64,000 nt of DNA. Source: Clavelina lepadiformis. Its lineage: Eukaryota; Chordata; Ascidiacea; Aplousobranchia; Clavelinidae. The position numbers and the translations under genes were made by a program. How positions within the stretch are numbered: the stretch's first letter is position 1; each line of letters opens with the position of its first letter. Of this stretch, positions 11,346 to 22,394 are shown piece by piece. The DNA lies in the NCBI RefSeq assembly GCF_947623445.1, contig NC_135242.1, positions 4,960,001 through 5,024,000 on the forward strand. The letters run 5' to 3'. The notes beneath the pieces are model-generated. The model did not search any database, was not told where the DNA came from, and saw only the letters and a program-made list of their open reading frames with translations.

Positions 11346-11465
11346 AAGCCTACAACACCCGGTATTCCCAGGCGGTCACCCATCCAAGTACTAACCGGGC
11401 CCGACGTTGCTTAACTTCCCAGATCGGACGAGATGGGGTGTACTCAACGTGGTATGGTCGTAGGC
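11346..11465 (-). rRNA. 5S rRNA, unit 5
   Basis: Full 120-nt copy, apparently identical to unit 1. Confidence 0.95.
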
Positions 11466-11919
11466 GATTGTCTCTCGCTAAAACGGCGCTTTTATTCGAG
11501 CACTTTAGTACATGCCTACTTTAATGTGCTTTGGCGTCGTATGAGTGCATTAATATAACGGATTCATGAATTGGTTAAAAACGTTTTATAACAGTTTGCT
11601 ACATTTTAAACAACAATATTTTGCTCACGACAAGCTATATTCCTTGAACTAAAGAGACATTAGAAAATTTCAACCGGATAAAAATGTTTGCCACCTTTGA
11701 AATATTATTAAAGAAAGTGTCACGATGTTGGAACAAAAATTCAGGTATTTTGGTTTTTCAAGGTTTGGCTTCGCCTAGAAAAGAGCCTAGTATTGGCCAA
11801 GGCTGCAAACTCGAACTTAACATAACTCGATCATTTAAATCAAGCAAACAAGGCTTATGAATTACTTCTGCTGCATTACCAATCCTAGAATGAAGAAGAC
11901 AATTAATCAGAATAGATAA

Positions 11920-11925
11920 GTCTCT

Positions 11926-11986
<61 letters not shown>

Positions 11987-11993
11987 AGGGACG
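11920..11993 (+). tRNA. tRNA-Asn (GTT), unit 5
   Basis: Cloverleaf identical to unit 1; the 3' flank changes to AAAGAGG. Confidence 0.95.
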
Positions 11994-12080
11994 AAAGAGG
12001 CTTCAAGGTGAAACTTTAAAAACGATACTTGTGCTTTATAAATTTTTGTAAAGATTAACCTTTCGGTTTCTTCGACCCAT

Positions 12081-12133
12081 CTCGAAAACTTTCACGTGTG
12101 AAGCGAACGTGATAACCGCTACACCACGAGAAC
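12081..12133 (-). pseudogene. Recombinant tRNA-Val remnant, unit 5
   Basis: The 5' end (GTTCTCGTGGTGTAGCGG) comes from a full tRNA-Val, and the anticodon region onward from the decayed Val(CAC)-like neighbour. There is no recognisable T-arm. The junction falls in the shared GCGAACGTGATAACC (plus strand), matching a deletion of about 166 bp relative to units 1-4. Confidence 0.8.
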
Positions 12134-12862
12134 GGGTTGAGGTAATGAAAGTTTGTATTATTTTCATTTTTAAAGCGCTGGTTTTACGTGAAGTGGAAAT
12201 CGATATTTTAAATATTTCAATATGACCAAAGTTGTAATCAAACGATGGTTCCTCCCGGAATCAAATCGTGAAAGTGCTTCGTGTAGAATGGACATTTCTT
12301 TGTATGAAAGCGCTTCATTACTGTTGGAATTAAAACCGAATTTCAAACTTTTTAGGGACCTCTCATATTTCCGCCCATGATTCAGCTGTGGACCTTAAGC
12401 GTGTTAGACGAACAGGATAACCCAAACTCTACGGAGGAACGACAGGGGGAAGGAAGACTCAATTTAATGATGTTTTAAAGTTGTGATTATGTGACCAAAC
12501 GAGAGTAGAAACCAGTTTATTGCAAAATATTTGCACTGAAAGCTTCCTTTGGAATGTCATTGAGTCAACTACAAGGAGAATATTGAAAATATGCAATGCG
12601 TCGGGCACTTGAAACCACATGTCAGAGAGACTTGTGCATTAACATTCTGAACATCTAGCTCGCATTGCACGAATAACATCGCAGTTTTATGATGGATAAC
12701 CTCGATCGACTGTTAGCCAAATTCTTACTGGTTTCAACCAACCAACACAGGTTGAGGAAAACATTATGACGATTGTATGCTGCGCATGTAATACGATGTT
12801 TTTTGTGTCTTGCTAAAATTCCATTTAAACCTGACAACACAACTTAACGGTGTAAGTAGAAT

Positions 12863-12935
12863 AGGCTCCAGTGAGAATTGAACTCACGACCCCTGGTTTA
12901 CAAGACCAGTGCTCTAACCCCTGAGCTATAGAGGC
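12863..12935 (-). tRNA. tRNA-Thr (TGT), unit 5
   Basis: Identical to unit 1 over the cloverleaf, with the C2-C71 mismatch. Confidence 0.85.
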
Positions 12936-13772
12936 GGCTACGATACTGGGCGCTGATAATATATTTTTGTAAACTGTAAAAAACATTAATCAAGTGAAAC
13001 TGGTCAGGCTTTATCAATATGAGGTTAATAAAATTTCGGCTTTGACAAGAGCAATCTCAGAAGTGATGAACGTACGGGGCCATGGTTTAGTGGCAAAGCG
13101 TCTGTCTAGTAGCAGAGCACGCTTTAGTCAGTGGATACGTATAACCAATTTATTATACTGATACGCTGGAGAACACATAAAATAAACTTTTTTCTGGACC
13201 AAATGCGATTTTAAAAAGTAGGTCACGCAGCCCATAGTTAAAAAATTGAGGCAGGTAGGTTAGGATAATGTCGCGCACCCGGTTTAGGTGGGTTGAGCAT
13301 CTTCCGCGATGTTTTCCGTTTTAGGTGGTGATGGCGCGTCCCCACTGGTACCGACCCTGTTGAAAACCTCGTCGTGGGGGCCCTTGTCATTGTCCACAAC
13401 TCCGTTGAGTGAGTGAGTGAGTGAGTGAGTGAGTGAGTGAGTGAGTGAGTGAGTGAGTGAGTGAGTGAGTGAGTGAGTGAGTGAGTGAGTGAGTGAGTGA
13501 GTGAGTGACTTATCCCGGATTTGTTGGGGTCAGCGTCATTCACCTCGTCCAACTATGTTTGTTCGTTCTGATCTTCGCCTCGATTGTCTTCAATTTGAAA
13601 ACAATATAAATATATATATATACAGTACTGTATTTACAAAATAAACATATCTAAAATAAAACATGTTCAAAAATGATATTGATTAGAAATTAAAAAATTG
13701 TTTGACTTTTGAAAAGCTCATCGTGAAAATGAAAATGCAGACAAAAACGTTGGAAAATTAGAAAATAACGAA

Positions 13773-13892
13773 AAGCCTACAACACCCGGTATTCCCAGGC
13801 GGTCACCCATCCAAGTACTAACCGGGCCCGACGTTGCTTAACTTCCCAGATCGGACGAGATGGGGTGTACTCAACGTGGTATGGTCGTAGGC
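13773..13892 (-). rRNA. 5S rRNA, unit 6
   Basis: Full 120-nt copy, apparently identical to unit 1. Confidence 0.95.
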
Positions 13893-14339
13893 GATTGTCT
13901 CTCGCTAAAACGGCGCTTTTATTCGAGCACTTTAGTACATGCCTACTTTAATGTGCTTTGGCGTCGTATGAGTGCATTAATATAACGGATTCATGAATTG
14001 GTTAAAAACGTTTTATAACAGTTTGCTACATTTTAAACAACAATATTTTGCTCTATATTCCAATTGAACTAAAGAGACATTAGAAAATTTCAACCGGATA
14101 AAAATGTTTGCCACGTTTGAAATATTATTAAAGAAAGTGTCACGATGTTGGAACAAAAATTCAGGTATTTTGGTTTTTCAAGGTTTGGCTTCGCCTAGAA
14201 AAGAGCCTAGTATTGGCCAAGGCTGCAAACTCGAACTTAACATAACTCGATCATTTAAATCAAGCAAACAAGGCTTATGAATTACTTCTGCTGCATTACC
14301 AATCTTATAATGAAGAAGACAATTAATCAGAATAGATAA

Positions 14340-14345
14340 GTCTCT

Positions 14346-14406
<61 letters not shown>

Positions 14407-14413
14407 AGGGACG
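14340..14413 (+). tRNA. tRNA-Asn (GTT), unit 6
   Basis: Cloverleaf identical to unit 1; the 3' flank is AGAGAGG. Confidence 0.95.
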
Positions 14414-14500
14414 AGAGAGGCTTCAAGGTGAAACTTTAAAAACGATACTTGTGCTTTATAAATTTTCTGTAAAGATTAACCTTTCGGTTTCTTCGACCCA

Positions 14501-14554
14501 TCTCGAAAACTTTCACGTGTGAGGCGAACGTGATAACCGCTACACCACGAGAAC
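14501..14554 (-). pseudogene. Recombinant tRNA-Val remnant, unit 6
   Basis: Same junction as unit 5. The anticodon stem keeps the GAGGCGAACG form, with a CAC anticodon read on the minus strand. Confidence 0.8.
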
Positions 14555-15283
14555 GGGTTGAGGTAATGAAAGTTTGTATTATTTTCATTTTTAAAGCGCT
14601 GCTTTTACGTGAAGTGGAAATCGATATTTTAAATATTTCAATATGACCAAAGTTGTAATCAAACGATGGTTCCTCCCGGAATCAAATCGTGAAAGTGCTT
14701 CGTGTAGAATGGACATTTCTTTGTATGAAAGCGCTTCATTACTGTTGGAATTAAAACCGAATTTCAAACTTTTTAGGGACCTCTCATATTTCCGCCCATG
14801 ATTCAGCTGTGGACCTTAAGCGTGTTAGACGAACAGGATAACCCAAACTCTACGGAGGAACGACAGGGGGAAGGAAGACTCAATTTAATGATGTTTTAAA
14901 GTTGTGATTATGTGACCAAACGAGAGTAGAAACCAGTTTATTGCAAAATATTTGCACTGAAAGCTTCCTTTGGAATGTCATTGAGTCAACTACAAGGAGA
15001 ATATTGAAAATATGCAATGCGTCGGGCACTTGAAACCACATGTCAGAGAGACTTGTGCATTAACATTCTGAACATCTAGCTCGCATTGCACGAATAACAT
15101 CGCAGTTTTATGATGGATAACCTCGATCGACTGTTAGCCAAATTCTTACTGGTTTCAACCAACCAACACAGGTTGAGGAAAACATTATGACGATTGTATG
15201 CTGCGCATGTAATACGATGTTTTTTGTGTCTTGCTAAAATTCCATTTAAAGCTGACAACACAACTTAACGGTGTAAGTAGAAT

Positions 15284-15356
15284 AGGCTCCAGTGAGAATT
15301 GAACTCACGACCCCTGGTTTACAAGACCAGTGCTCTAACCCCTGAGCTATAGAGGC
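15284..15356 (-). tRNA. tRNA-Thr (TGT), unit 6
   Basis: Identical to unit 1 over the cloverleaf, with the C2-C71 mismatch. Confidence 0.85.
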
Positions 15357-16173
15357 GGCTACGATACTGTGCGCTGATAATATATTTTTGTAAACTGTAA
15401 AAAACATTAATCAAGTGAAACTGGTCAGGCTTAATCAATATGAGGTCAATAAAATTTCGACTTTGACAAGAGCAATCTCAGAAGTGATGAACGTACGGGG
15501 CCATGGTTTAGTGGCAAAGCGTCTGTCTAGTAGCAGAGCACGCTTTAGTCAGTGGATACGTATAACCAATTTATTATACTGATACGCTGGAGAACACATA
15601 AAATAAACTTTTTTCTGGACCAAATGCGATTTTAAAAAGTAGGTCACGCAGCCCATAGTTAGAAAATTGAGGCAGGTAGGTTAGGATAATGTCGCGCACC
15701 CGGTTTAGGTGGGTTGAGCATCTTCCGCGATGTTTTCCGTTTTAGGTGGTGATGGCGCGTCCCCACTGGTACCGACCCTGTTGAAAACCTCGTCGTGGGG
15801 GCCCTTGTCATTGTCCACAACTCCGTTGAGTGAGTGAGTGAGTGAGTGAGTGAGTGAGTGAGTGAGTGAGTGAGTGAGTGAGTGAGTGAGTGAGTGAGTG
15901 AGTGAGTGACTTATCCCGGATTTGTTGGGGTCAGCGTCATTCACCTCGTCCAACTATGTTTGTTCGTTCTGATCTTCGCCTCGATTGTCTTCAATTTGAA
16001 AACAATATAAATATATATATATACAGTACTGTATTTACAAAATAAACATATCTAAAATAAAACATGTTCAAAAATGATATTGATTAGAAATTAAAAAATT
16101 GTTTGACTTTTGAAAAGCTCATCGTGAAAATGAAAATGCAGACAAAAACGTTGGAAAATTAGAAAATAACGAA

Positions 16174-16293
16174 AAGCCTACAACACCCGGTATTCCCAGG
16201 CGGTCACCCATCCAAGTACTAACCGGGCCCGACGTTGCTTAACTTCCCAGATCGGACGAGATGGGGTGTACTCAACGTGGTATGGTCGTAGGC
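16174..16293 (-). rRNA. 5S rRNA, unit 7
   Basis: Full 120-nt copy, apparently identical to unit 1. Confidence 0.95.
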
Positions 16294-16749
16294 GATTGTC
16301 TCTCGCTAAAACGGCGCTTTTATTCGAGCACTTTAGTACATGCCTACTTTAATGTGCTTTGGCGTCGTATGAGTGCATTAATATAACGGATTCATGAATT
16401 GGTTAAAAACGTTTTATAACAGTTTGCTACATTTTAAACAACAATATTTTGCTCACGACAAGCTATATTCCAATTGAACTAAAGAGACATTAGAAAATTT
16501 CAACCGGATAAAAATGTTTGCCACGTTTGAAATATTATTAAAGAAAGTGTCACGATGTTGGAACAAAAATTCAGGTATTTTGGTTTTTCAAGGTTTGGCT
16601 TCGCCTAGAAAAGAGCCTAGTATTGGCCAAGGCTGCAAACTCGAACTTAACATAACTCGATCATTTAAATCAAGCAAACAAGGCTTATGAATTACTTCTG
16701 CTGCATTACCAATCCTAGAATGAAGAAGACAATTAATCAGAATAGATAA

Positions 16750-16755
16750 GTCTCT

Positions 16756-16816
<61 letters not shown>

Positions 16817-16823
16817 AGGGACG
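16750..16823 (+). tRNA. tRNA-Asn (GTT), unit 7
   Basis: Cloverleaf identical to unit 1. Confidence 0.95.
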
Positions 16824-16910
16824 AAAGAGGCTTCAAGGTGAAACTTTAAAAACGATACTTGTGCTTTATAAATTTTTGTAAAGATTAACCTTTCGGTTTC
16901 TTCGACCCAT

Positions 16911-16973
16911 CTCGAAAACTTTCACGTGTGAGGCGAACGTGATAACCGCTACACCACGAGAACGGGTTGAGGT
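16911..16973 (-). pseudogene. Recombinant tRNA-Val remnant, unit 7
   Basis: Same junction as units 5 and 6; no T-arm. Confidence 0.8.
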
Positions 16974-17692
16974 AATGAAAGTTTGTATTATTTTCATTTT
17001 TAAAGCGCTGCTTTTACGTGAAGTGGAAATCGATATTTTAAATATTTCAATATGACCAAAGTTGTAATCAAACGATGTTTCCTCCCGGAATCAAATCGTG
17101 AAAGTGCTTCGTGTAGAATGGACATTTCTTTGTATGAAAGCGCTTCATTACTGTTGGAATTAAAACCGAATTTCAAACTTTTTAGGGACCTCTCATATTT
17201 CCGCCCATGATTCAGCTGTGGACCTTAAGCGTGTTAGACGAACAGGATAACCCAAACTCTACGGAGGAACGACAGGGGGAAGGAAGACTCAATTTAATGA
17301 TGTTTTAAAGTTGTGATTATGTGACCAAACGAGAGTAGAAACCAGTTTATTGCAAAATATTTGCACTGAAAGCTTCCTTTGGAATGTCATTGAGTCAACT
17401 ACAAGGAGAATATTGAAAATATGCAATGCGTCGGGCACTTGAAACCACATGTCAAAGAGACTTGTGCATTAACATTCTGAACATCTAGCTCGCATTGCAC
17501 GAATAACATCGCAGTTTTATGATGGATAACCTCGATCGACTGTTAGCCAAATTCTTGCTGGTTTCAACCAACCAACACAGGGTGAGGAAAACATTATGAC
17601 GATTGTATGCTGCGCATGTAATACGATGTTTTTTGTGTCTTGCTAAAATTCCATTTAAAGCTGACAACACAACTTAACGGTGTAAGTAGAAT

Positions 17693-17764
17693 AGGCTCCA
17701 GTGAGAATTGAACTCACGACCCCTGGTTTACAAGACCAGTGCTCTAACTCTGAGCTATAGAGGC
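17693..17764 (-). tRNA. tRNA-Thr (TGT), unit 7, D-arm deletion
   Basis: Like unit 1 but one base shorter in the D-arm region (CTCTAACTCTGAG on the plus strand), besides the acceptor mismatch. Likely a pseudogene. Confidence 0.7.
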
Positions 17765-18585
17765 GGCTACGATACTGTGCGCTGATAATATATTTTTGTA
17801 AACTGTAAAAAACATTAATCAAGTGAAACTGGTCAGGCTTAATCAATATGAGGTCAATAAAAGTTCGACTTTGACAAGAGCAATCTCAGAAGTGATGAAC
17901 GTACGGGGCCATGGTTTAGTGGCAAAGCGTCTGTCTAGTAGCAGAGCACGCTTTAGTCAGTGGATACGTATAACCAATTTATTATACTGATACGCTGGAG
18001 AACACATAAAATAAACTTTTTTCTGGACCAAATGCGATTTTAAAAAGTAGGTCACGCAGCCCATAGTTAGAAAATTGAGGCAGGTAGGTTAGGATAATGT
18101 CGCGCACCCGGTTTAGGTGGGTTGAGCATCTTCCGCGATGTTTTCCGTTTTAGGTGGTGATGGCGCGTCCCCACTGGTACCGACCCTGTTGAAAACCTCG
18201 TCGTGGGGGTCCTTGTCATTGTCCACAACTCCGTTGAGTGAGTGAGTGAGTGAGTGAGTGAGTGAGTGAGTGAGTGAGTGAGTGAGTGAGTGAGTGAGTG
18301 AGTGAGTGAGTGAGTGAGTGACTTATCCCGGATTTGTTGGGGTCAGCGTCATTCACCTCGTCCAACTATGTTTGTTCGTTCTGATCTTCGTCTCGATTGT
18401 CTTCAATTTGAAAACAATAAAAATATATATATATACAGTACTGTATTTACAAAATAAACATATCTAAAATAAAACATGTTCAAAAATGATATTGATTAGA
18501 AATTAAAAAATTGTTTGACTTTTGAAAAGCTCATCGTGAAAATGAAAATGCAGACAAAAACGTTGGAAAATTAGAAAATAACGAA

Positions 18586-18705
18586 AAGCCTACAACACCC
18601 GGTATTCCCAGGCGGTCACCCATCCAAGTACTAACCGGGCCCGACGTTGCTTAACTTCCCAGATCGGACGAGATGGGGTGTACTCAACGTGGTATGGTCG
18701 TAGGC
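18586..18705 (-). rRNA. 5S rRNA, unit 8
   Basis: Full 120-nt copy, apparently identical to unit 1, although this unit has diverged elsewhere. That suggests selection or conversion on the 5S. Confidence 0.95.
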
Positions 18706-19161
18706 GATTGTCTCTCGCTAAAACGGCGCTTTTATTCGAGCACTTTAGTACATGCCTACTTTAATGTGCTTTGGCGTCGTATGAGTGCATTAATATAACG
18801 GATTCATGAATTGGTTAAAAACGTTTTATAACAGTTTGCTACATTTTAAACAACAATATTTTGCTCACGACAAGCTATATTCCAATTGAACTAAAGAGAC
18901 ATTAGAAAATTTCAACCGGATAAAAATGTTTGCCACCTTTGAAATATTATTAAAGAAAGTGTCACGATGTTGGAACAAAAATTCAAGTATTTTGGTTTTT
19001 CAAGGTTTGGCTTCGCCTAGAAAAGAGCCTAGTATTGGCCAAGGCTGCAAACTCGAACTTAACATAACTCGATCATTTAAATCAAGCAAACAAGGCTTAT
19101 GAATTACTTCTGCTGCATTACCAATCCTAGAATGAAGAAGACAGTTAATTAGCATAGATAA

Positions 19162-19168
19162 GTCTCAT

Positions 19169-19228
<60 letters not shown>

Positions 19229-19235
19229 AGGGACG
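19162..19235 (+). tRNA. tRNA-Asn (GTT), unit 8, damaged acceptor stem
   Basis: The acceptor 5' strand reads GTCTCAT instead of GTCTCTG while the 3' strand is still CAGGGAC. Two inner pairs of the stem (positions 6 and 7) are therefore lost. The rest matches the other copies. Probably a pseudogene or a poorly processed tRNA. Confidence 0.75.
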
Positions 19236-19469
19236 AGAGAGGCTTCAAGGTGAAACTTTAAAAACGATACTTGTGCTTTATAAATTTTCTGAAAAGATTA
19301 ACCTTTCGGTTTCTTCGAACCCTCTCGAAAATTTTCACGTGTGAGACGAACGTGATAACCTTTACACAACCGAAGCAAAACATCGAAAGAGCATAGACAT
19401 AGCAAGTGAATTTTATTTGAATTCTTTCCATTAAGTCTGATAATTTATTGCGCAAATAAATTTTAAACT

Positions 19470-19542
19470 TGTTCTCGCCCAGGATCGAACTGGGGACCTT
19501 TCGCGTGTAAGGCGAACGTGATAACCGCTACACTACGAGAAC
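19470..19542 (-). tRNA. tRNA-Val (TAC), unit 8, canonical
   Basis: Loop CTTACAC and D-arm GGTTATCACG, fully paired; the same as unit 3. Confidence 0.93.
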
Positions 19543-20407
19543 GGGTTGAGGTAAAGAAAGTTTGTATTATTTTCATTTTCAAAGCGCTACTTTTACGTGA
19601 ATTGGAAATCAATATTTTGTACGTTTCAATTTGGCCAAAGCTGTATATCAAGCGTTGGTTCCTCCCGGAATCAAATCGTGAAAGTGGTTCGTGTAGAATG
19701 GACATTTCTTTGTACGAAAGCGCTTCATTACTGTTGGAATTAAAACCGAGATTCAAACTTTTTAGGGGCTTCTCATATATCCGCCCATGATTCAGGTGTG
19801 GACCTTAAGGCATCACTTCCCAATAGAAAGACAATTTTAAGCCGGCAACACAGCGATTGTTACGGTGCATCACTCAATGCGTCATATTAAAAAAAGTAAG
19901 AAAATTTCCGTTCCAATGCGCATGTGATGTCGATGTGGAGTAGTTCGTCGTTGCTTTGACGACAGCTGGTTCCAGGTCTAGGCTAAGTTGTAAATTTTAT
20001 GTGGGTTTGAATTTTTGTTTTTTTGGAGTATTTGTCATAAAATTTTAAGCTAAAAAGTTGTTGTAAAGTTTAGGCAATTGTTATAGAAAACTGAGTACAT
20101 GGATTTTGTCCAAATTAAGACTGTAGACAGACATAACCTAGGTCTCGTTGCAAGCCAAAATTCAGGGTAGGTTTATGATGTAGTTTTGCGTTGGTAGCTT
20201 CTTGATTTAATGTACTTTGCATTGAAAAGCCTATCTCTTTGAATTGGGACATGACCCTTTAAAGAATATCAAGCACAACCCGTAAAACGTCAGACATGTT
20301 GTGTTCATACCTTCCGATCCCTTGGTCGGCGACTTCGAAAGCTTCGCCTGGGTAAGCTCTTTCCAACAAAAGATACTAACAGCGTGATGGAAGTACGTTC
20401 GCTAACC

Positions 20408-20582
20408 GCTAGCTTGATTTTCATCTAGACTACGCTAGCTTGATTTTCATCTAGACTACGCTAGCTAGATTTTCATCTAGACTACGCTAGCTAGATTTTC
20501 ATCTAGACTACGCTAGCTTGATTTTCATCTAGACTACGCTAGCTAGATTCTCATCTAGACTACGCTAGCTAGATTTTCATCT
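20408..20582. repeat. 26-bp minisatellite, about 6.7 copies
   Basis: Units GCTAGCTTGATTTTCATCTA plus GACTAC, alternating between GCTAGCTTG and GCTAGCTAG variants. The CTAGCTAG motif is self-complementary. No RNA or protein function is evident. Confidence 0.9.
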
Positions 20583-20692
20583 TGTCAGATTTGAAAGTCA
20601 GGAGAAGATTCCGGAAACACCGACATGGTGGAATCTATCAAGTGATTCGAGAAAATTGCGATTTTATCTATTTGCATTGCACATTAAGCACA

Positions 20693-20774
20693 ATTGTCGT
20701 GGCCGAGTGTTTAAGGCGACAGACTTGAAATCTGTTGGGCTTTGCCCGCGTAGGTTCGAATCCTGCCGACAACG
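20693..20774 (+). tRNA. tRNA-Ser (TGA), copy 1
   Basis: 82-nt class II tRNA with anticodon loop CTTGAAA and a long variable arm (TGGGCTTTGCCCG). The T-arm is intact, but the D-loop reads GTGTTTAAGG where GTGGTTAAGG is expected, losing one of the conserved G18-G19 pair. The first acceptor pair (A-C) is also open. Confidence 0.8.
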
Positions 20775-20850
20775 CGGAATTGAAATTATGTTTTCATAAG
20801 AGATTCGAGAAAAGTGCGATTTTATTTATTTGCATTGAACATTAGGCACA

Positions 20851-20932
20851 ATTGTCGTGGCCGAGTGGTTAAGGCGACAGACTTGAAATCTGTTGGGCTT
20901 TGCCCGCGTAAGTTCGAATCCTGCCGACAACG
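20851..20932 (+). tRNA. tRNA-Ser (TGA), copy 2
   Basis: Second copy 158 bp downstream, in a tandem duplication that includes flanking TTCGAGAAAAGTGCGATTTT. The D-loop is normal here, but the T-stem 5' strand is GTAAG against CCTGC, losing a pair. A third partial flank without a tRNA follows at about 20935-20985. Confidence 0.8.
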
Positions 20933-21109
20933 CGGAATTGAAAATATGTTTTCATAAGAGATTCGAGAAAAGTGCGATTTTGTTGGGTAATATTAATCTG
21001 GAGCACTGGAGCACTAGAGCACCCTTGGTTACTATTATTTTGACTGTTGGCCAAATTCAAATGTTGTCAGTAAGCGGAATGAACCTACGTAATGCGTACA
21101 GTAAAACTC

Positions 21110-21525
21110 TGTAATGAAATGGTTGTTTGTCGTACCTTAACCTGTAAGGTTGACTATTTCACTACAATGTTTGTAAGTTGAATTGTTTATTGTCCTCGAT
21201 GATAAATGAGCCTCAAGGTCGTTGTTCTGCTTTTCTTAATCTTAGAATTAATTGTTCACCTCGACAACTGTATATTCTGATTATACTGAAGCTTCTTTGA
21301 ATGAATACATCTAGATAAAACATTGGTACAGCAACTACAGCATAAAGACGTCCATGTTGCGGCGTTGTTCGTAATAGCAAGAAAGGAATGATTAACTCAA
21401 AATGCACACACAATAAGCAGGAAGCAATCGATTACGTTACGCAGTGTTATGCTTCGCTGATTCGATAGACGAGAATTCTATGTCTTACACAATCTTATAT
21501 TACATTAATTTATAATATTATCACA
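21110..21525 (+). mobile_element. Solo LTR, copy A
   Basis: 416 bp beginning TGTAATGAAATG and ending ATTATCACA, flanked by the 4-bp duplication ACTC. It is clearly related over its length to 40923-41348, in the same orientation. No internal retroelement sequence adjoins it, so it is a solo LTR, probably of a Ty3/gypsy-like element. It is an old fossil, to judge from its divergence from copy B. Confidence 0.78.
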
Positions 21526-22321
21526 ACTCCTTTCTACCATTCAACCAAACTTCTACCTTATGCATGTAAAATAAAATCTAAGTTACAAGACACATCTTTC
21601 AATAGATCAGAGAGTACAAAAAACGAATTCCGTGCCTTTTCTTGCCTTCTTTTCCACGTAACCTCGAATAATGGCGTGTGCAACCACGTTATGTCATGCT
21701 TCACTAAACTTAGTGGTATCCGCGCGGTTAAAAAACTTTATTAAGAAAATAAGAGGGGTGTGCCACTTTACCCCACCTTCCCCTACTTTGCATTGAAAAG
21801 CCTATCTCTTTTAATTGGGACATGACTCCTTAAGCGTGTTAGACGAACAGGATAACCCAAACTCTACGGAGGAACGACAGGGGGAAGAAAGATTCAATTT
21901 AATGATGTTTTAAAGTTGTGATTATGTGACCAAACGAAAGTAGAAACCAGTTTATTGCAAAAAATTGCGCTGAAAGCTTCCTTTGGAATGTCATTGAGTC
22001 AACTACAAGAAGAATATTGAAAATATGCAATGAAACTGGCACTTGAAACCACATGTCAGAGAGACTTGTGCAGTGCAACTTGTGCGTTAACATTCTGAAC
22101 ATCTAGCTCGCATTGCATGAATAACATCTCAGTTTTATGATGGATTACCTCGATCAACTGTACCTGATCAACTGTTAGCCAAATTCTCGCTGGTTTCAAC
22201 CAACACTGGGTGAGGAAAACATTATGACGACTTTATGCTGTGCATGTAATACGATGTTTTTCGTGTCTTGTTAAAATTCCACTTGAAGCTGATAACACAA
22301 CTTAACGGTGTTAAGTAGAAT

Positions 22322-22394
22322 AGCCTCCAGTGAGAATTGAACTCACGACCCCTGGTTTACAAGACCAGTGCTCTAACCCCTGAGCTATAGAGGC
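22322..22394 (-). tRNA. tRNA-Thr (TGT), unit 8, fully paired
   Basis: Acceptor GCCTCTA pairs completely with TGGAGGC, so this copy lacks the C2-C71 clash of units 1-7. Anticodon loop CTTGTAA; D- and T-arms as in the others. It is the best candidate for a functional Thr(TGT) gene here. Confidence 0.93.

Larger units (their letters stand above)
10838..13220. repeat. Tandem array unit 5 (short subtype)
   Basis: 2,383 bp. Compared with units 1-4 it lacks about 166 bp between two tRNA-Val-like sequences, leaving one recombinant Val remnant (12081-12133). GAGT tract about 11024-11081, among the shortest. Units 5-7 share private substitutions (for example CCCATCTCG in place of CCGTTCTCG), so they form a sub-family. 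Confidence 0.95.
13221..15641. repeat. Tandem array unit 6 (short subtype)
   Basis: 2,421 bp with the same Val deletion as units 5 and 7. GAGT tract about 13406-13508, the longest or nearly so. A private small deletion near 14052 removes the CACGACAAG stretch seen in the other units. Confidence 0.95.
15642..18049. repeat. Tandem array unit 7 (short subtype)
   Basis: 2,408 bp, with the Val deletion. GAGT tract about 15828-15909. Its tRNA-Thr has lost one base in the D-arm region, the only length change among the Thr copies. Confidence 0.95.
19810..21827. mobile_element. 2-kb insertion splitting array unit 8
   Basis: DNA foreign to the array, flanked by a 7-bp direct repeat CCTTAAG (19803-19809 and 21828-21834). 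It contains a minisatellite, a tRNA-Ser pair and a solo LTR. A direct repeat of about 47 bp (TACTTTGCATTGAAAAGCC...) occurs at 20213-20259 and again at 21784-21830, next to the right border. Mechanism unknown: no terminal inverted repeats or coding sequence were found. Confidence 0.6.
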
